Assembly (NCBI GenBank): GCA_964353255.1
Contig: CAYGVJ010000019.1
Location: forward strand, 1-47,566
From: VFZS01 sp964353255
Lineage (GTDB): Bacteria; Acidobacteriota; Terriglobia; Bryobacterales; Bryobacteraceae
Direction: 5' to 3'
Length of the DNA: 47,566 nt
Numbering within the stretch: position 1 is the first letter of the stretch; each line of letters starts with the position of its first letter. A program made the translations under genes and the position numbers. Of the stretch, positions 39,718 through 47,566 are shown in pieces. The notes under the pieces were generated by a model. That model did no database searches. It was not told the DNA's origin and saw only the letters and a program-made list of their open reading frames with translations.

Positions 39718-40863
39718 ATGGAGGCTCAGAAAGGCGACGGGGCGCGGGTTCAAGCGGGGGGCATTCATGGGTCTCTGGGACGGTTCCGAGTGCTGGGGGT
39801 GCCGCTCCGGCTGCACTTCACCCTGCTGCTGCTATTGGTGTTCGTGCTGTTCGTCGGTTTCGGTGAGCGCCAGTCCGTGCTGATTAACGTCATCGATGCG
39901 GCTGCCGTGGTGGTCTCCTTGTTTCTGCATGAGCTCGGCCACGGGCTGGTCCTCCGCCGGCGGGGCATCCGGATCCTGGAGGCCGTCATTTTTCCGATCG
40001 GGGGCGTCTGGCAACTGGAGCGGCAGCCGCAGCCGCGGGAGGAGTTCTGGTTGTCGGTGGCCGGGCCGGCCCTGAACCTGGTGATGGCCGGCTTTCTGAT
40101 CGGGTTTCTCGCCTACAGCGGCGCTGTGCTGCCTCTGGAGCGTCTGACCGAGCTGACGCCTTTCAGCCTGATCCAGCGGATCGCCATGATGAACCTTCTG
40201 CTCGGCGGGGTCAATCTTCTGCCGGCCTTCCCTATGGACGGCGGGCGCATCTTGCGCTCGCTGCTGGCGCTGCGACGACCGCACCATGAAGCCACCCGCA
40301 TCGCCGCCGCCACCGGCCAATGGCTGGCCATCGGTCTGGGCCTCTACGGGATGTTGTCCACGAACTTCCTGCTTATCTTCGTGGCTTTCTTCGTCTACCT
40401 GGGCGCGGCGCAGGAAAGCGCAGTCGCCACGGGCCGCCATCTCACCGAGGGGATGCCGGTGCGGGCGGCCATGGTCACGGATTTCCGCACGCTGACGCAC
40501 GGCCAGAGCATCCGGGACGCCGCCAACCTGCTGCTGGCCACCGCGCAACAGGATTTCCCCGTCCTGCACGCCGGAGGGGTGGTCGGGCTGCTCAGCCGCA
40601 TGGCGCTGCTGAAGGCCCTGGCCGGCGAGGGCCCGGATGCTTACGTGGCCAGCGCCATGGACCGCGACTACCTCCGTCTGTCCCCCGACGAGGATCTGTC
40701 GCGGCTGTTCCCCGCGGCGCTGCGTTCCGGCGCCTGCGCACTGGTAATGGAAGGTGATGAGCTGCTGGGCCTGCTGACGGCGGAGAACCTTTCGGAGTTC
40801 TTGCTGCTGCGGCGATTCGGAATGGAACCCGACCGGAGCGCCTCGAACCCGCCTGCCGGATGA
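39718..40863 (+). CDS. Site-2 protease family intramembrane metalloprotease with CBS domains
   Basis: A 381-aa membrane protease of the M50B/Rip3-like group. The zinc motif HELGH is in VSLFLHELGHGLVLRRRG, and the third ligand region is LLPAFPMDGGRILRSLL. Six hydrophobic segments surround them. Residues about 240-365 are two CBS-like repeats (MPVRAAMVTDFRTLTHGQSI and YVASAMDRDYLRLSPDEDL) that may sense adenine nucleotides. It probably cleaves a membrane-bound regulator. It runs divergently from rpmH. Confidence 0.9.
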   Translation: MEAQKGDGARVQAGGIHGSLGRFRVLGVPLRLHFTLLLLLVFVLFVGFGERQSVLINVIDAAAVVVSLFLHELGHGLVLRRRGIRILEAVIFPIGGVWQLERQPQPREEFWLSVAGPALNLVMAGFLIGFLAYSGAVLPLERLTELTPFSLIQRIAMMNLLLGGVNLLPAFPMDGGRILRSLLALRRPHHEATRIAAATGQWLAIGLGLYGMLSTNFLLIFVAFFVYLGAAQESAVATGRHLTEGMPVRAAMVTDFRTLTHGQSIRDAANLLLATAQQDFPVLHAGGVVGLLSRMALLKALAGEGPDAYVASAMDRDYLRLSPDEDLSRLFPAALRSGACALVMEGDELLGLLTAENLSEFLLLRRFGMEPDRSASNPPAG

Positions 40864-40886
40864 GCCGCCGCGCCGGCTCGCTGCGT

Positions 40887-40892
40887 CATAAT
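40887..40892 (+). promoter_or_regulatory. Candidate -10 box just before the rhamnose mutarotase
   Basis: CATAAT ends 6 nt before the ATG at 40899. If it is a -10 box, transcription would start at or next to the start codon and the mRNA would be leaderless. No Shine-Dalgarno sequence is present before that ATG, which fits. Confidence 0.33.
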
Positions 40893-40898
40893 CGGTCT

Positions 40899-41222
40899 AT
40901 GCAGCGCTACGGTTGGGTAATCGGCATTGGGCCTGAGGCCATCGACAGCTACAAGCGTTACCATGCCAGCGTCTGGCCTGAGGTGCTGGACATGATTCGC
41001 CAGTGCAACGTCCGAAACTACTCCATCTTCCTGAAGGACGACCTTCTGTTCGGCTACTTCGAATACCACGGCGGCGATTTTGCGGCCGACATGGCCAGGA
41101 TGGCGGCCGATGGGAAGACGCAGGAATGGTGGTCCATCATGGGCCCCATGCAGCGTCCGCTGGAAACCCGGCGGGACGGCGAGTGGTGGGCCGGGATGGA
41201 AGAGGTTTTTCACCTGGATTGA
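40899..41222 (+). CDS. rhaM: L-rhamnose mutarotase
   Basis: A 107-aa protein of the RhaM/DUF718 fold that interconverts anomers of L-rhamnose (or L-fucose in close relatives). Seen: YKRYHASVWPEVLDMIRQCNVRNYSIF with the catalytic histidine, FGYFEYHGGDFAADM and WWSIMGPMQRPL, each in normal order. ATG 40899 gives the usual length. The gene precedes a UroD-family gene by 48 nt and is likely co-transcribed with it. Confidence 0.92.
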   Translation: MQRYGWVIGIGPEAIDSYKRYHASVWPEVLDMIRQCNVRNYSIFLKDDLLFGYFEYHGGDFAADMARMAADGKTQEWWSIMGPMQRPLETRRDGEWWAGMEEVFHLD

Positions 41223-41270
41223 TGCGGCGCCGTTCGGTGAGGTGGTGGCTTCGTTCGGGCGAGTAGAGCC

Positions 41271-42311
41271 GTGACATCCAAAGAGCGCGTTCTGCGTAAC
41301 TACACGTTCCAGTCGGTGGACCGGTTCACGATTGACTTCTGTGCGTCGTCCGACGTGTACGCGAAGCTCCGTGACTACTACGGCGTCGCGACCGATCTCG
41401 AGCTGATGGAAACGCTCCACGTGGACTTTCGCTATCCCAAGCCCCGCTGGATCGGATTCCCGCTCGTCGATAAGGAGGGCCGGACAACCGATTACTTCGG
41501 CATCCCGCGCAGGGGCGTGGGCGACTTCGGTTACCCGATCGTCCACCCGTTGGCCGAGGTCTCCTCGATCGCCGATGTCGAAGCTTACCAGTACTGGCCG
41601 GGGCCCGACATGTGGGACTACGACCAGTACGCCGAAGACTGCGCCCGCTTCGGGGAACACGCCGTGCTGGGCGGCGCGTGGGGGTGGTTCTTCGAAGCCG
41701 CCTGCGAGCTGGTCGGCATGGAGCGCTGGTTCTGCCTCCTGCATGACCAGCCGGAGGTGGCGCACGCCATCCTTGAACGGACCACCCGCTTCATGGAGCG
41801 CACCTCGGAGATCATGTTCGAAAAGGCCGGCAGGCACATCGATATTTGTTTCACCGGGGATGACTACGGCTTCCAGAACGGCCCCATGATGAGCCTGCCG
41901 ATGTTCAACGAGTTCGTCCGGCCCTACCTCCAGCGGATCTACGACGTCGGCCGGAAGAACGGCAAACTCGTGATGCACCACTCCTGCGGCAGCGTCGCGC
42001 GGTTCATCCCGGCGTTTCTCGAAATGGGGCTCCACATCCTGGAGCCCATCCAGGTGCGGGCGGCCGGCATGGACCCGGCCGAGCTGGCGCCGCGTTTCGG
42101 CGGAAAACTGTGCTTCCATGGATCCATCGATACGCAGCGCACGCTGCCTTTCGGAATCCCGGACGACGTGCGGCGCGAGGTCCGCGAGCGCGTCCGGACC
42201 TTCAAGCCCTACGGAGGGTTCACGATCGCTCCGTCCCAGCACCTGCTGTCGGATATTCCGATCGAAAACATCGTCGCCATGTACGAGGAGGCCTGGGCGG
42301 ACGGCGCGTGA
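41271..42311 (+). CDS. Uroporphyrinogen decarboxylase (URO-D) family protein
   Basis: A 346-aa URO-D/CMM-fold protein, starting at GTG 41271. The C-terminal MHHSCGSVARFIPAFLEMGLH carries the His-x-Cys-type metal-binding site of methyltransferase relatives (MtaA/MtbA/CmuA), and FHGSIDTQRTLPFG follows. It lacks the N-terminal arginine pattern of HemE, so it is probably not the heme enzyme. Relatives sit beside carbohydrate genes in Acidobacteriota and Planctomycetota. Its substrate is unknown. Confidence 0.85.
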   Translation: MTSKERVLRNYTFQSVDRFTIDFCASSDVYAKLRDYYGVATDLELMETLHVDFRYPKPRWIGFPLVDKEGRTTDYFGIPRRGVGDFGYPIVHPLAEVSSIADVEAYQYWPGPDMWDYDQYAEDCARFGEHAVLGGAWGWFFEAACELVGMERWFCLLHDQPEVAHAILERTTRFMERTSEIMFEKAGRHIDICFTGDDYGFQNGPMMSLPMFNEFVRPYLQRIYDVGRKNGKLVMHHSCGSVARFIPAFLEMGLHILEPIQVRAAGMDPAELAPRFGGKLCFHGSIDTQRTLPFGIPDDVRREVRERVRTFKPYGGFTIAPSQHLLSDIPIENIVAMYEEAWADGA

Positions 42312-42384
42312 CCAGGCCGGCCCCGCCTGCCGGTTGAGACCGCGTGGTAGAATCGCTGCTGTCAGAAAGGAGGAGGGGGCTATC

Positions 42385-43023
42385 ATGTGCACACGTGTTC
42401 TGCTGGGTCTGGTGCTGGTGATCCCCGCGCTGGCCGCGCCAGGCGAGCGCGCGCTGTTCAACGGAAAGAACGTGGACGGTTGGGAGATGATTCGCTCCCA
42501 GGGCCGCGACACCTTCGTAGTCGAGGACGGGGTGCTGCGGACCACCGGCGCCAAGGGCATGATCGCCTACACGCGCGAGAAGCTGGGCAACGGCGCCTTG
42601 CGCGTGGTCTACAAGATGTCCAATGAGAAGGGCAACTCGGGTATCTTCATCCGCATTCCCGACGTGCCCACGGCCGAGCGGGACGCTATCCACCGCGGCA
42701 TAGAGGTTCAGATCGACAACAACGACAACGACTGGCACTCGACCGGGGTGCTCTACTCGATGACCAAGGCCCTGGCCCGGCCCTACAAGCCGGCCGGCGA
42801 GTGGAACACCATGGAGATCACCCTGGACGGCCTGCGCACCATGGTGCGCCTGAATGGCGTCCTGGTCACCGACTACGACGGCGTCTCCGAGGTGCCTCCC
42901 AAGAAGCTGCCCTATGAGCCCGACCGCGGGCCGCGCCCCGAGACCGGCTACATCGGCCTCCAGGGACACGACGACCGCGCCATCATCTACTTCAAGGAAG
43001 TGAGCTTCGCTTCGAAGAAGTAG
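42385..43023 (+). CDS. Exported DUF1080 (3-keto-disaccharide hydrolase-like) protein
   Basis: A 212-aa protein with a signal peptide (TRVLLGLVLVIPALAAPGE). The DUF1080 beta-sandwich follows: ALFNGKNVDGWEMI, ARV-like NSGIFIRIP, EVQIDNNDND, and the final YIGLQGHDDRAIIYFKEV. Members bind or hydrolyse glycans, some 3-keto-sugars, in the periplasm. A strong AAGGAGG precedes the ATG by about 13 nt. TAGAAT at 42348 may be its -10 box. Confidence 0.9.
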   Translation: MCTRVLLGLVLVIPALAAPGERALFNGKNVDGWEMIRSQGRDTFVVEDGVLRTTGAKGMIAYTREKLGNGALRVVYKMSNEKGNSGIFIRIPDVPTAERDAIHRGIEVQIDNNDNDWHSTGVLYSMTKALARPYKPAGEWNTMEITLDGLRTMVRLNGVLVTDYDGVSEVPPKKLPYEPDRGPRPETGYIGLQGHDDRAIIYFKEVSFASKK

Positions 43024-43053
43024 CGGACCCTGGCGCCATTGCCCCCACACGCC

Positions 43054-44331
43054 ATGACCGGGTTTCTGCTCGTGCGTGGGGCCCGCCAGTTGCTGACCCT
43101 GCGCGGCTCCAGCGCTCCGCGCCGCGGGCCGGCGTTGCGCGACTTGGGGCTGATCGAGGACGGCGCGGTGCTCATCCGCGGCGGCCAGATCGTCTCGGTA
43201 GGTTCCACCCGCCGGGTTGAGAACCTGACCGAAGCGCGGTCCGCCCGGGAGATCGACGCCACCGGGCGCGTGGTGATGCCCGGGTTCGTGGACAGCCACA
43301 CTCACCTGGTCTCCGCTCCGGCGCGGCTGGCTGACTATGAAGCGGATCTGGCCGGGTCAAAGCGCGAGCAGATCGACGCCGGCGGGGGCGGGGCGCTGGC
43401 CCGCGCCCGCGCCCGGCGGGCGCTCTCAGGTTCCCGGCTGCTGTTGCAGGCTCGCCGCAGTTTGCGGGCCTTCATCTGCCACGGAACCACCACGGTGGAA
43501 GGGAAGGCCGGCCACGGCTTGGACCAGACCGGGGAACTAAAGACCTTGCGCGTCATGGCGGCGCTCGACCAGCGCCCGCTGGATGTTCTGCCGACCTTCA
43601 TGAGCGGGCCCGTCTTGCCCCTGGAGTGGGCGAACCGAGGCGACGATTACGTGGAGTGGGTGTGCGCGCGTCTGTTGCCGAAGATCCGCCGCCGCAAGCT
43701 GGCGCGCTTCGTGGATGTCGCTTGGGGCCCGGAGGGCCTCAGCCCAGAGCAGGCCCGGGGCGTTCTGGAGACGGCGCGCGCCCGAGGTTTCCAGATCAAG
43801 ATGCATGCCGAGCAGCCTTCCCCGAGCGGAGCGGCGCGGCTGGCCCGCGAGTTGGGAGCGGTAAGTGCCGATCACTTGGTCTATGCGGATCCGGAGGACA
43901 TCCTCATGCTGGCGGCTTCCCCCACTCTGGTCACGCTGTTGCCCGGCGCCAGCTTTCATCCAGACTTGGGCCGATTTCCGCCCGCCCGGGCTTTCATCGA
44001 GGCGGGGGCGGCGGTGGCGCTGGCAACCGACTTCAACCCCAGTCGCAGCTCGACGCATAGTATGCAAATGGTCATGGGGCTGGCCTGCGCCCAGATGCGC
44101 ATGACCCCGGCGGAAGCCGTGGCGGCCGCTACCATCAACGGCGCGCATGCCCTGGGAGTGGCCGGCCGCGTCGGGTCGCTCGAGGCCGGCAAGCAGGCCG
44201 ACCTGATCCTGCTGGATGTCCCGGACTATCGCGAGCTAACCTATCATGTTGGGGGCAACTTGGTGGCCATGACCCTCAAGAGAGGACAGATCCTGTGCCA
44301 GCAGGGGGAGGTCCAGTGGCCCGACGATTGA
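43054..44331 (+). CDS. hutI: Imidazolonepropionase
   Basis: A 425-aa amidohydrolase that opens imidazolone-5-propanoate to N-formimino-L-glutamate in histidine degradation. Metal ligands are in DSHTHLVSA and in the later KMHAEQPSPSG and TDFNPSRSSTH segments; the DADH-like ADHLVYADPEDI and MQMVMGLACAQMRMTPAE are HutI hallmarks. ATG 43054 is preferred to TTG 43039. It overlaps ftcD by 16 nt, so the last two hut steps are coupled; hutH and hutU are not in the window. Confidence 0.93.
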   Translation: MTGFLLVRGARQLLTLRGSSAPRRGPALRDLGLIEDGAVLIRGGQIVSVGSTRRVENLTEARSAREIDATGRVVMPGFVDSHTHLVSAPARLADYEADLAGSKREQIDAGGGGALARARARRALSGSRLLLQARRSLRAFICHGTTTVEGKAGHGLDQTGELKTLRVMAALDQRPLDVLPTFMSGPVLPLEWANRGDDYVEWVCARLLPKIRRRKLARFVDVAWGPEGLSPEQARGVLETARARGFQIKMHAEQPSPSGAARLARELGAVSADHLVYADPEDILMLAASPTLVTLLPGASFHPDLGRFPPARAFIEAGAAVALATDFNPSRSSTHSMQMVMGLACAQMRMTPAEAVAAATINGAHALGVAGRVGSLEAGKQADLILLDVPDYRELTYHVGGNLVAMTLKRGQILCQQGEVQWPDD

Positions 44332-45740
44332 TCGAGTGCGTCCCCAACTTCTCCGAGGGCCGCGACCCGGAGAAGGTGGCCGCGCTGGCCGAGACGGTGC
44401 GCGCGGTTCCCGGCGTGACACTCCTGGGCCAGGAACTGGACGCCGACCACAACCGTTCGGTGCTCACCTTTGCCGGCGGGCCGGAGGCCGTCTCCGAAGC
44501 GGCTGTGCGGGTCGTCGGGAAGGCGGTCGAGCTGATCGATCTGAACCGGCACACGGGTGTTCACCCCCGCATCGGCGCGGCCGACGTGGTTCCCTTTGTG
44601 CCCATCCAGGGCCTCACCCTGGAGGATTGCGTGCGCATCGCCGAGTGGGCGGGGCAGGAGATCTGGCGCCGGTTCCGGGTGCCGGTGTACTTCTACGAGG
44701 CGGCGGCGCGCCGCGCGGACCGGGTCAACCTCGAGAACCTGCGCCGCGGCCAGTTTGAGGTTCTTCGTCAGGAGGTGCTCACCAATCCGGAGCGCGCGCC
44801 CGACGTGGGAGAGCCCCGGCTGCACCCGACCGCCGGAGCCACCGTGGTCGGGGCGCGGAAGTTCCTCATCGCCTTCAACATCAATCTGAGCACTCCGGAT
44901 GTCGAGATCGCCAAGCGGGTGGCGCGCGCCATCCGCTTCTCCTCGGGCGGCTTCCGCTACGTCAAAGCCATCGGGGTGCCGCTGGCCTCCCGCAACCTGG
45001 CCCAGGTCTCCATCAACCTCACTGACTTCGAGCAGACCCCCATGCACCGGGTTTTCGAGGCCGTCCGCACAGAGGCCGCGCGATACGGCGCCGGTATCGC
45101 GGGCAGCGAGATCGTGGGCTTGATTCCAAAACGAGCCCTCGAGATGGCGGCCGAGTTCTACCTGTCCTGCGAGAACTTCCATCCCGATTTGGTGCTGGAG
45201 AACCGCCTGGCGGCCGCGGCCCCCACAGCCGCTGTGAGTGAATTGCTCGCCTCCCTGGCCGCTTCCGACAATGCCGCCGCAGGCGCCGGCGCGGCAGCCC
45301 TGGTGGCGGCTGCGGCGGCCGCATTGGCCTCCGGGGCCGCCGCTCAAGCCGGACAGCCCGAGCCCGAGCTGGAGGGCGAGCGCCGCGAGCTGGCTGAAAT
45401 CATCGAGCGGCTGCGAGTAGTTCTGGAGGGTGCGCCCGCCGAGAGCGCGCCCGGGGCCGGCGGCCAGCCGCCTCGTGAGGAACCACTTAAGCAGGTCGTC
45501 GCCATGACTCTGGATGTCGCGGAGCGTTCCTTTGCGCTCCTGGGGCGCCTCCAGCGGATCGAGGGCGAGGCGGGGGCCGAGTCGAACCCCAGCCTGGCCG
45601 CTGCCGCCACTCTGGCCCGCGCCGCCAGGACGGCCGCCCTGACCTGCGCCCGTGGGCACCTCGAGTCGATTGACGACACCGCCTTCATCGAGAAGACCCT
45701 CGAGCGCCTCGAGGTGATGGAATGCCAGGAGTCCTCTTAG
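44316..45740 (+). CDS. ftcD: Glutamate formimidoyltransferase with degenerate cyclodeaminase domain
   Basis: A 474-aa bifunctional-type protein, from GTG 44316 with GGGGGAGG 5 nt upstream. Residues about 5-180 are the formiminotransferase N-domain (IECVPNFSEGRD, RHTGVHPRIGAADV) and 181-300 its C-domain (NINLSTPDVEIAKRVARAIR). The rest aligns with formimidoyltetrahydrofolate cyclodeaminase but the usual PGGGS loop is replaced by an Ala-rich stretch (AAGAGAAALVAAAAAAL) and the domain is short, so that activity may be lost. It transfers the formimino group from formiminoglutamate to tetrahydrofolate. Confidence 0.9.
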   Translation: MARRLIECVPNFSEGRDPEKVAALAETVRAVPGVTLLGQELDADHNRSVLTFAGGPEAVSEAAVRVVGKAVELIDLNRHTGVHPRIGAADVVPFVPIQGLTLEDCVRIAEWAGQEIWRRFRVPVYFYEAAARRADRVNLENLRRGQFEVLRQEVLTNPERAPDVGEPRLHPTAGATVVGARKFLIAFNINLSTPDVEIAKRVARAIRFSSGGFRYVKAIGVPLASRNLAQVSINLTDFEQTPMHRVFEAVRTEAARYGAGIAGSEIVGLIPKRALEMAAEFYLSCENFHPDLVLENRLAAAAPTAAVSELLASLAASDNAAAGAGAAALVAAAAAALASGAAAQAGQPEPELEGERRELAEIIERLRVVLEGAPAESAPGAGGQPPREEPLKQVVAMTLDVAERSFALLGRLQRIEGEAGAESNPSLAAAATLARAARTAALTCARGHLESIDDTAFIEKTLERLEVMECQESS

Positions 45741-46603
45741 GTCCGGGCGGGGGCGGGAACCGTCCCACTTGGCTGCGGGCGCCCGCCCCGGCAGGAGAGA
45801 ACTACCGCGAACTAAGATCGCTGGTCGAGCGGCTAGGGCTGCACACCGTGTGTCAGAGCGCCGCTTGCCCCAACCTGGGCGACTGCTGGAACCGGCGCAC
45901 CGCCACCTTCCTGATTCTGGGCAACGTTTGCAGCCGTCGTTGCGGTTTCTGTGCGGTGCGCAAAGGGGCGCCTCTGGCCGCCGACCAGGACGAGCCGCGG
46001 CGGGTGGCCGAGGCCGTCGCCGCCCTGGCCTTGCATTACGCTGTGCTGACCAGTGTCACCCGCGACGATCTGGCGGACGGGGGCGCCGGCATGTTCGCCC
46101 AGACCATCCGGGCGATTCGCGGGCGCGTGCCTGGCTGCCGCGTCGAGGTGCTGGTTCCGGACTTCCAGGGCTCCCTCAGCGCGCTGGCGACGGTCCTGGA
46201 AGCTGCTCCTGACGTGCTCAACCACAACCTGGAAACCGTCCCGCGGCTGTACGCCGAAGTGCGGCCGGGCGCTGACTACCGCGGCTCGCTCCAATTGCTT
46301 TCGGAAGCCGCGGCCAGAAGGTCGACCCTTCCCGTTAAGTCCGGCTTAATGTTGGGATTAGGAGAGACACCTGAAGAGGTGCTTGAAGTCCTGGAAGACC
46401 TCCGCGCCGCCGCGGTCCGCAGGCTGACCCTTGGCCAGTACCTTCGCCCCTCGCCAGCGCATCTGCCGGTCCGTCGCTGGGTGCCCCCTGAGGAGTTCGC
46501 CTGGCTGGCCGACGGCGCCCGCCAGATGGGCTTCACCCGGGTGGAGGCCGGCCCGCTGGTGAGAAGCTCCTACCACGCCGCCGCCAGCTTCGCCGGCGGC
46601 TGA
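45722..46603 (+). CDS. lipA: Lipoyl synthase
   Basis: A 293-aa radical SAM enzyme that inserts two sulfur atoms into octanoyl-lipoyl domains. It has both clusters: the auxiliary CX4CX5C in VCQSAACPNLGDCW and the radical SAM CX3CX2C in CSRRCGFC. TSVTRDDLADGGAGMFA, NHNLETVPRLY, KSGLMLGLGE and the C-terminal RSSYHAA are typical. It overlaps ftcD by 19 nt. lipB is not in the window. Confidence 0.96.
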   Translation: MPGVLLGPGGGGNRPTWLRAPAPAGENYRELRSLVERLGLHTVCQSAACPNLGDCWNRRTATFLILGNVCSRRCGFCAVRKGAPLAADQDEPRRVAEAVAALALHYAVLTSVTRDDLADGGAGMFAQTIRAIRGRVPGCRVEVLVPDFQGSLSALATVLEAAPDVLNHNLETVPRLYAEVRPGADYRGSLQLLSEAAARRSTLPVKSGLMLGLGETPEEVLEVLEDLRAAAVRRLTLGQYLRPSPAHLPVRRWVPPEEFAWLADGARQMGFTRVEAGPLVRSSYHAAASFAGG

Positions 46604-46697
46604 TTCCGCGCTCCTGATCGGGAAAACACCTGAGACGACCGGACCCTGTATCTGACTTAGCTACTGGGGCCAAAGAATCATTGGGAGCGGACAGCGC

Positions 46698-47168
46698 ATG
46701 CGTGTCTTGCTTTGCAGCCTCATTATGGTGGTGGGCGGCGGGTTGCCGCCCTTTCCTCTCCAAGCCGGGGACCGCGGCGGCCGGGCCGAGTACGTGGGCG
46801 GAACGGTCGCGGCGGTCCCCGATTCTTCCAAGGGCTTCATAGACATAACCGACGAAAGTCACTTCGTGTTCCAGAGCAAGGCGGTCACCCTCCAGGTACC
46901 CTACGCGAAGGTCAGTCTGCTGGAGTACGGGCAGAAGGCTGACCGCCGCTACGCCCTGGCCGTGCTGGTTTCGCCCGTGCTCCTGCTGAGCAAGAAGCGC
47001 AAGCACTTCCTCACCCTCGGATTCACCGATGAGGCAGGCCGCCAGCAGGCCCTGGTTTTCCGGCTCGATAAGAGCGACGTCCGGGCGGTGCTGGTCAGCC
47101 TGGAGGTCAAGACCGGGCTGAAAGTCCAATACCAGGACGAAGAGGCCCGGAAAGCGGGTAAAGGATGA
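46698..47168 (+). CDS. Exported protein of unknown function
   Basis: A 156-aa protein with a possible signal peptide (RVLLCSLIMVVGGGLPPFPLQA). The mature part has a beta-rich N-terminal half (YVGGTVAAVPDSSKGFIDI, then VTLQVPYAKVSLLEYGQ), a hydrophobic stretch (LAVLVSPVLLLSKKRKHFLT), and an FRLDKSDVRAVLVSLEVKTG end. No named family recognised. The gene overlaps the next by 4 nt (ATGA), so the two belong to one unit. Confidence 0.7.
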   Translation: MRVLLCSLIMVVGGGLPPFPLQAGDRGGRAEYVGGTVAAVPDSSKGFIDITDESHFVFQSKAVTLQVPYAKVSLLEYGQKADRRYALAVLVSPVLLLSKKRKHFLTLGFTDEAGRQQALVFRLDKSDVRAVLVSLEVKTGLKVQYQDEEARKAGKG

Positions 47169-47566
47169 TCCTCTGGGGTGCAGTGTTGCTGACGGGCCTG
47201 GCGGCCCCTCAGGGCAACCCGCCGGGCGGGTCAGTGGCGGACATGGCGGCCAGGCAAGCCGCCCTGGAGCGGCAGAGCCTGAGCCAGTTGCTCACCGTCC
47301 GCCGGGTTTACGTGGACAGGCTGGCGGGCGGGGAAACCGCCGCCCAGATACGGGACATGATCATCAGCAGCCTCCAGGGGGCCAGGCTCTTCTTGCTGAC
47401 CGAGAACCCGGAGGGCGCCGACGCCTTTCTGCGGGGCTCAGCCGAGGACTTGGTTTTCACCGACACGTTCGCCTCGAGCGAGGGCCTCAACGCGCGGGGG
47501 GGCATCTCGGCCGGGTCCTCCCGGTCTAGCAGCACGACCGGCCGGCGCTACGGGTCGCTCAACGAC
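47165..47566 (+). CDS. Exported protein of unknown function, 3' end beyond the window
   Basis: The first 134 codons of a protein that continues past the window edge. It opens with a short hydrophobic leader (ILWGAVLLTGLAAPQ), then a region with VRRVYVDRLAGGETAAQIRD and ARLFLLTENPEGADAFLRGS, reminiscent of the CsgG/curli-like or LpoB-like lipoprotein fold, followed by a serine-rich stretch (AGSSRSSSTTGRRYG). The start overlaps the preceding stop (ATGA). A CsgG-like role in outer-membrane secretion is only a guess from pattern. Confidence 0.65.
   Translation, partial: MILWGAVLLTGLAAPQGNPPGGSVADMAARQAALERQSLSQLLTVRRVYVDRLAGGETAAQIRDMIISSLQGARLFLLTENPEGADAFLRGSAEDLVFTDTFASSEGLNARGGISAGSSRSSSTTGRRYGSLND

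Noticed and set aside
1..47566. tRNA, rRNA and CRISPR arrays
   Set aside because: No tRNA-like T-arm with acceptor pairing, no rRNA signature and no regularly spaced repeat array was found by eye.

Overview
This is a GC-rich bacterial chromosome segment of about 60 protein genes, with no rRNA, tRNA, CRISPR array or complete prophage visible. A YidC with a large periplasmic domain, a lipopolysaccharide-era envelope gene set (outer-membrane-barrel-like and BON proteins, many signal peptides), a carboxypeptidase-regulatory-like TPR protein, a DUF1080 protein, several toxin-antitoxin pairs and many palindromic repeats fit an Acidobacteriota chromosome, perhaps near Bryobacter/Solibacter. That placement is an inference from gene style; no marker gene has been placed on a tree.

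Layout. 31-3860 (minus): a tight operon of a PEP-mutase/isocitrate-lyase-family lyase, an aconitase-type dehydratase in two subunits, and an isocitrate/isopropylmalate-type dehydrogenase. 3975-8471 (plus): a TPR lipoprotein-like exported protein, a small YHS protein, and a galactose unit (Na+ symporter, 61-aa membrane protein, galactokinase). 8579-13448 (plus): TPR protein, TIGR02206-type membrane protein, small barrel protein, sigma-54 response regulator, a decayed second TIGR02206-like gene, and a glycosyltransferase. 13465-23274 (minus): one long co-directional block acyP-apt-ispE-prs-rplY-pth-rpsF-rpsR-rplI followed without a break by an SDR, two radical SAM/SPASM proteins and a glycosyltransferase. 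23304-30527 (plus): DUF1566 protein, an unusual RpiB, three toxin-antitoxin pairs around ribH-nusB, a NatAB-type ABC exporter and a BON protein. 30592-36022 (minus): mnmE with, downstream of it, a 4-kb block of envelope genes and a broken DinB gene that ends in a second copy of the mnmE 3' end, as expected for an integrated island. 36330-39389 (minus): the classic rpmH-rnpA-yidD-yidC-jag-mnmE series. 39718-end (plus): a site-2 protease, rhamnose mutarotase, UroD-family protein, DUF1080 protein, hutI-ftcD-lipA, and two exported unknowns, the last cut by the window edge.

The strongest unexplained signal is a set of small hairpin-array elements sitting in operon gaps. Two copies (20104-20290 and 36075-36260) share near-identical terminal inverted repeats but have different internal stems that keep base pairing; each appears inserted into a short palindrome with an 11-bp duplication. 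A third, unrelated hairpin array (22184-22402) spans the apt-ispE junction and supplies the apt stop codon and the ispE ribosome-binding site, start codon and first five codons.
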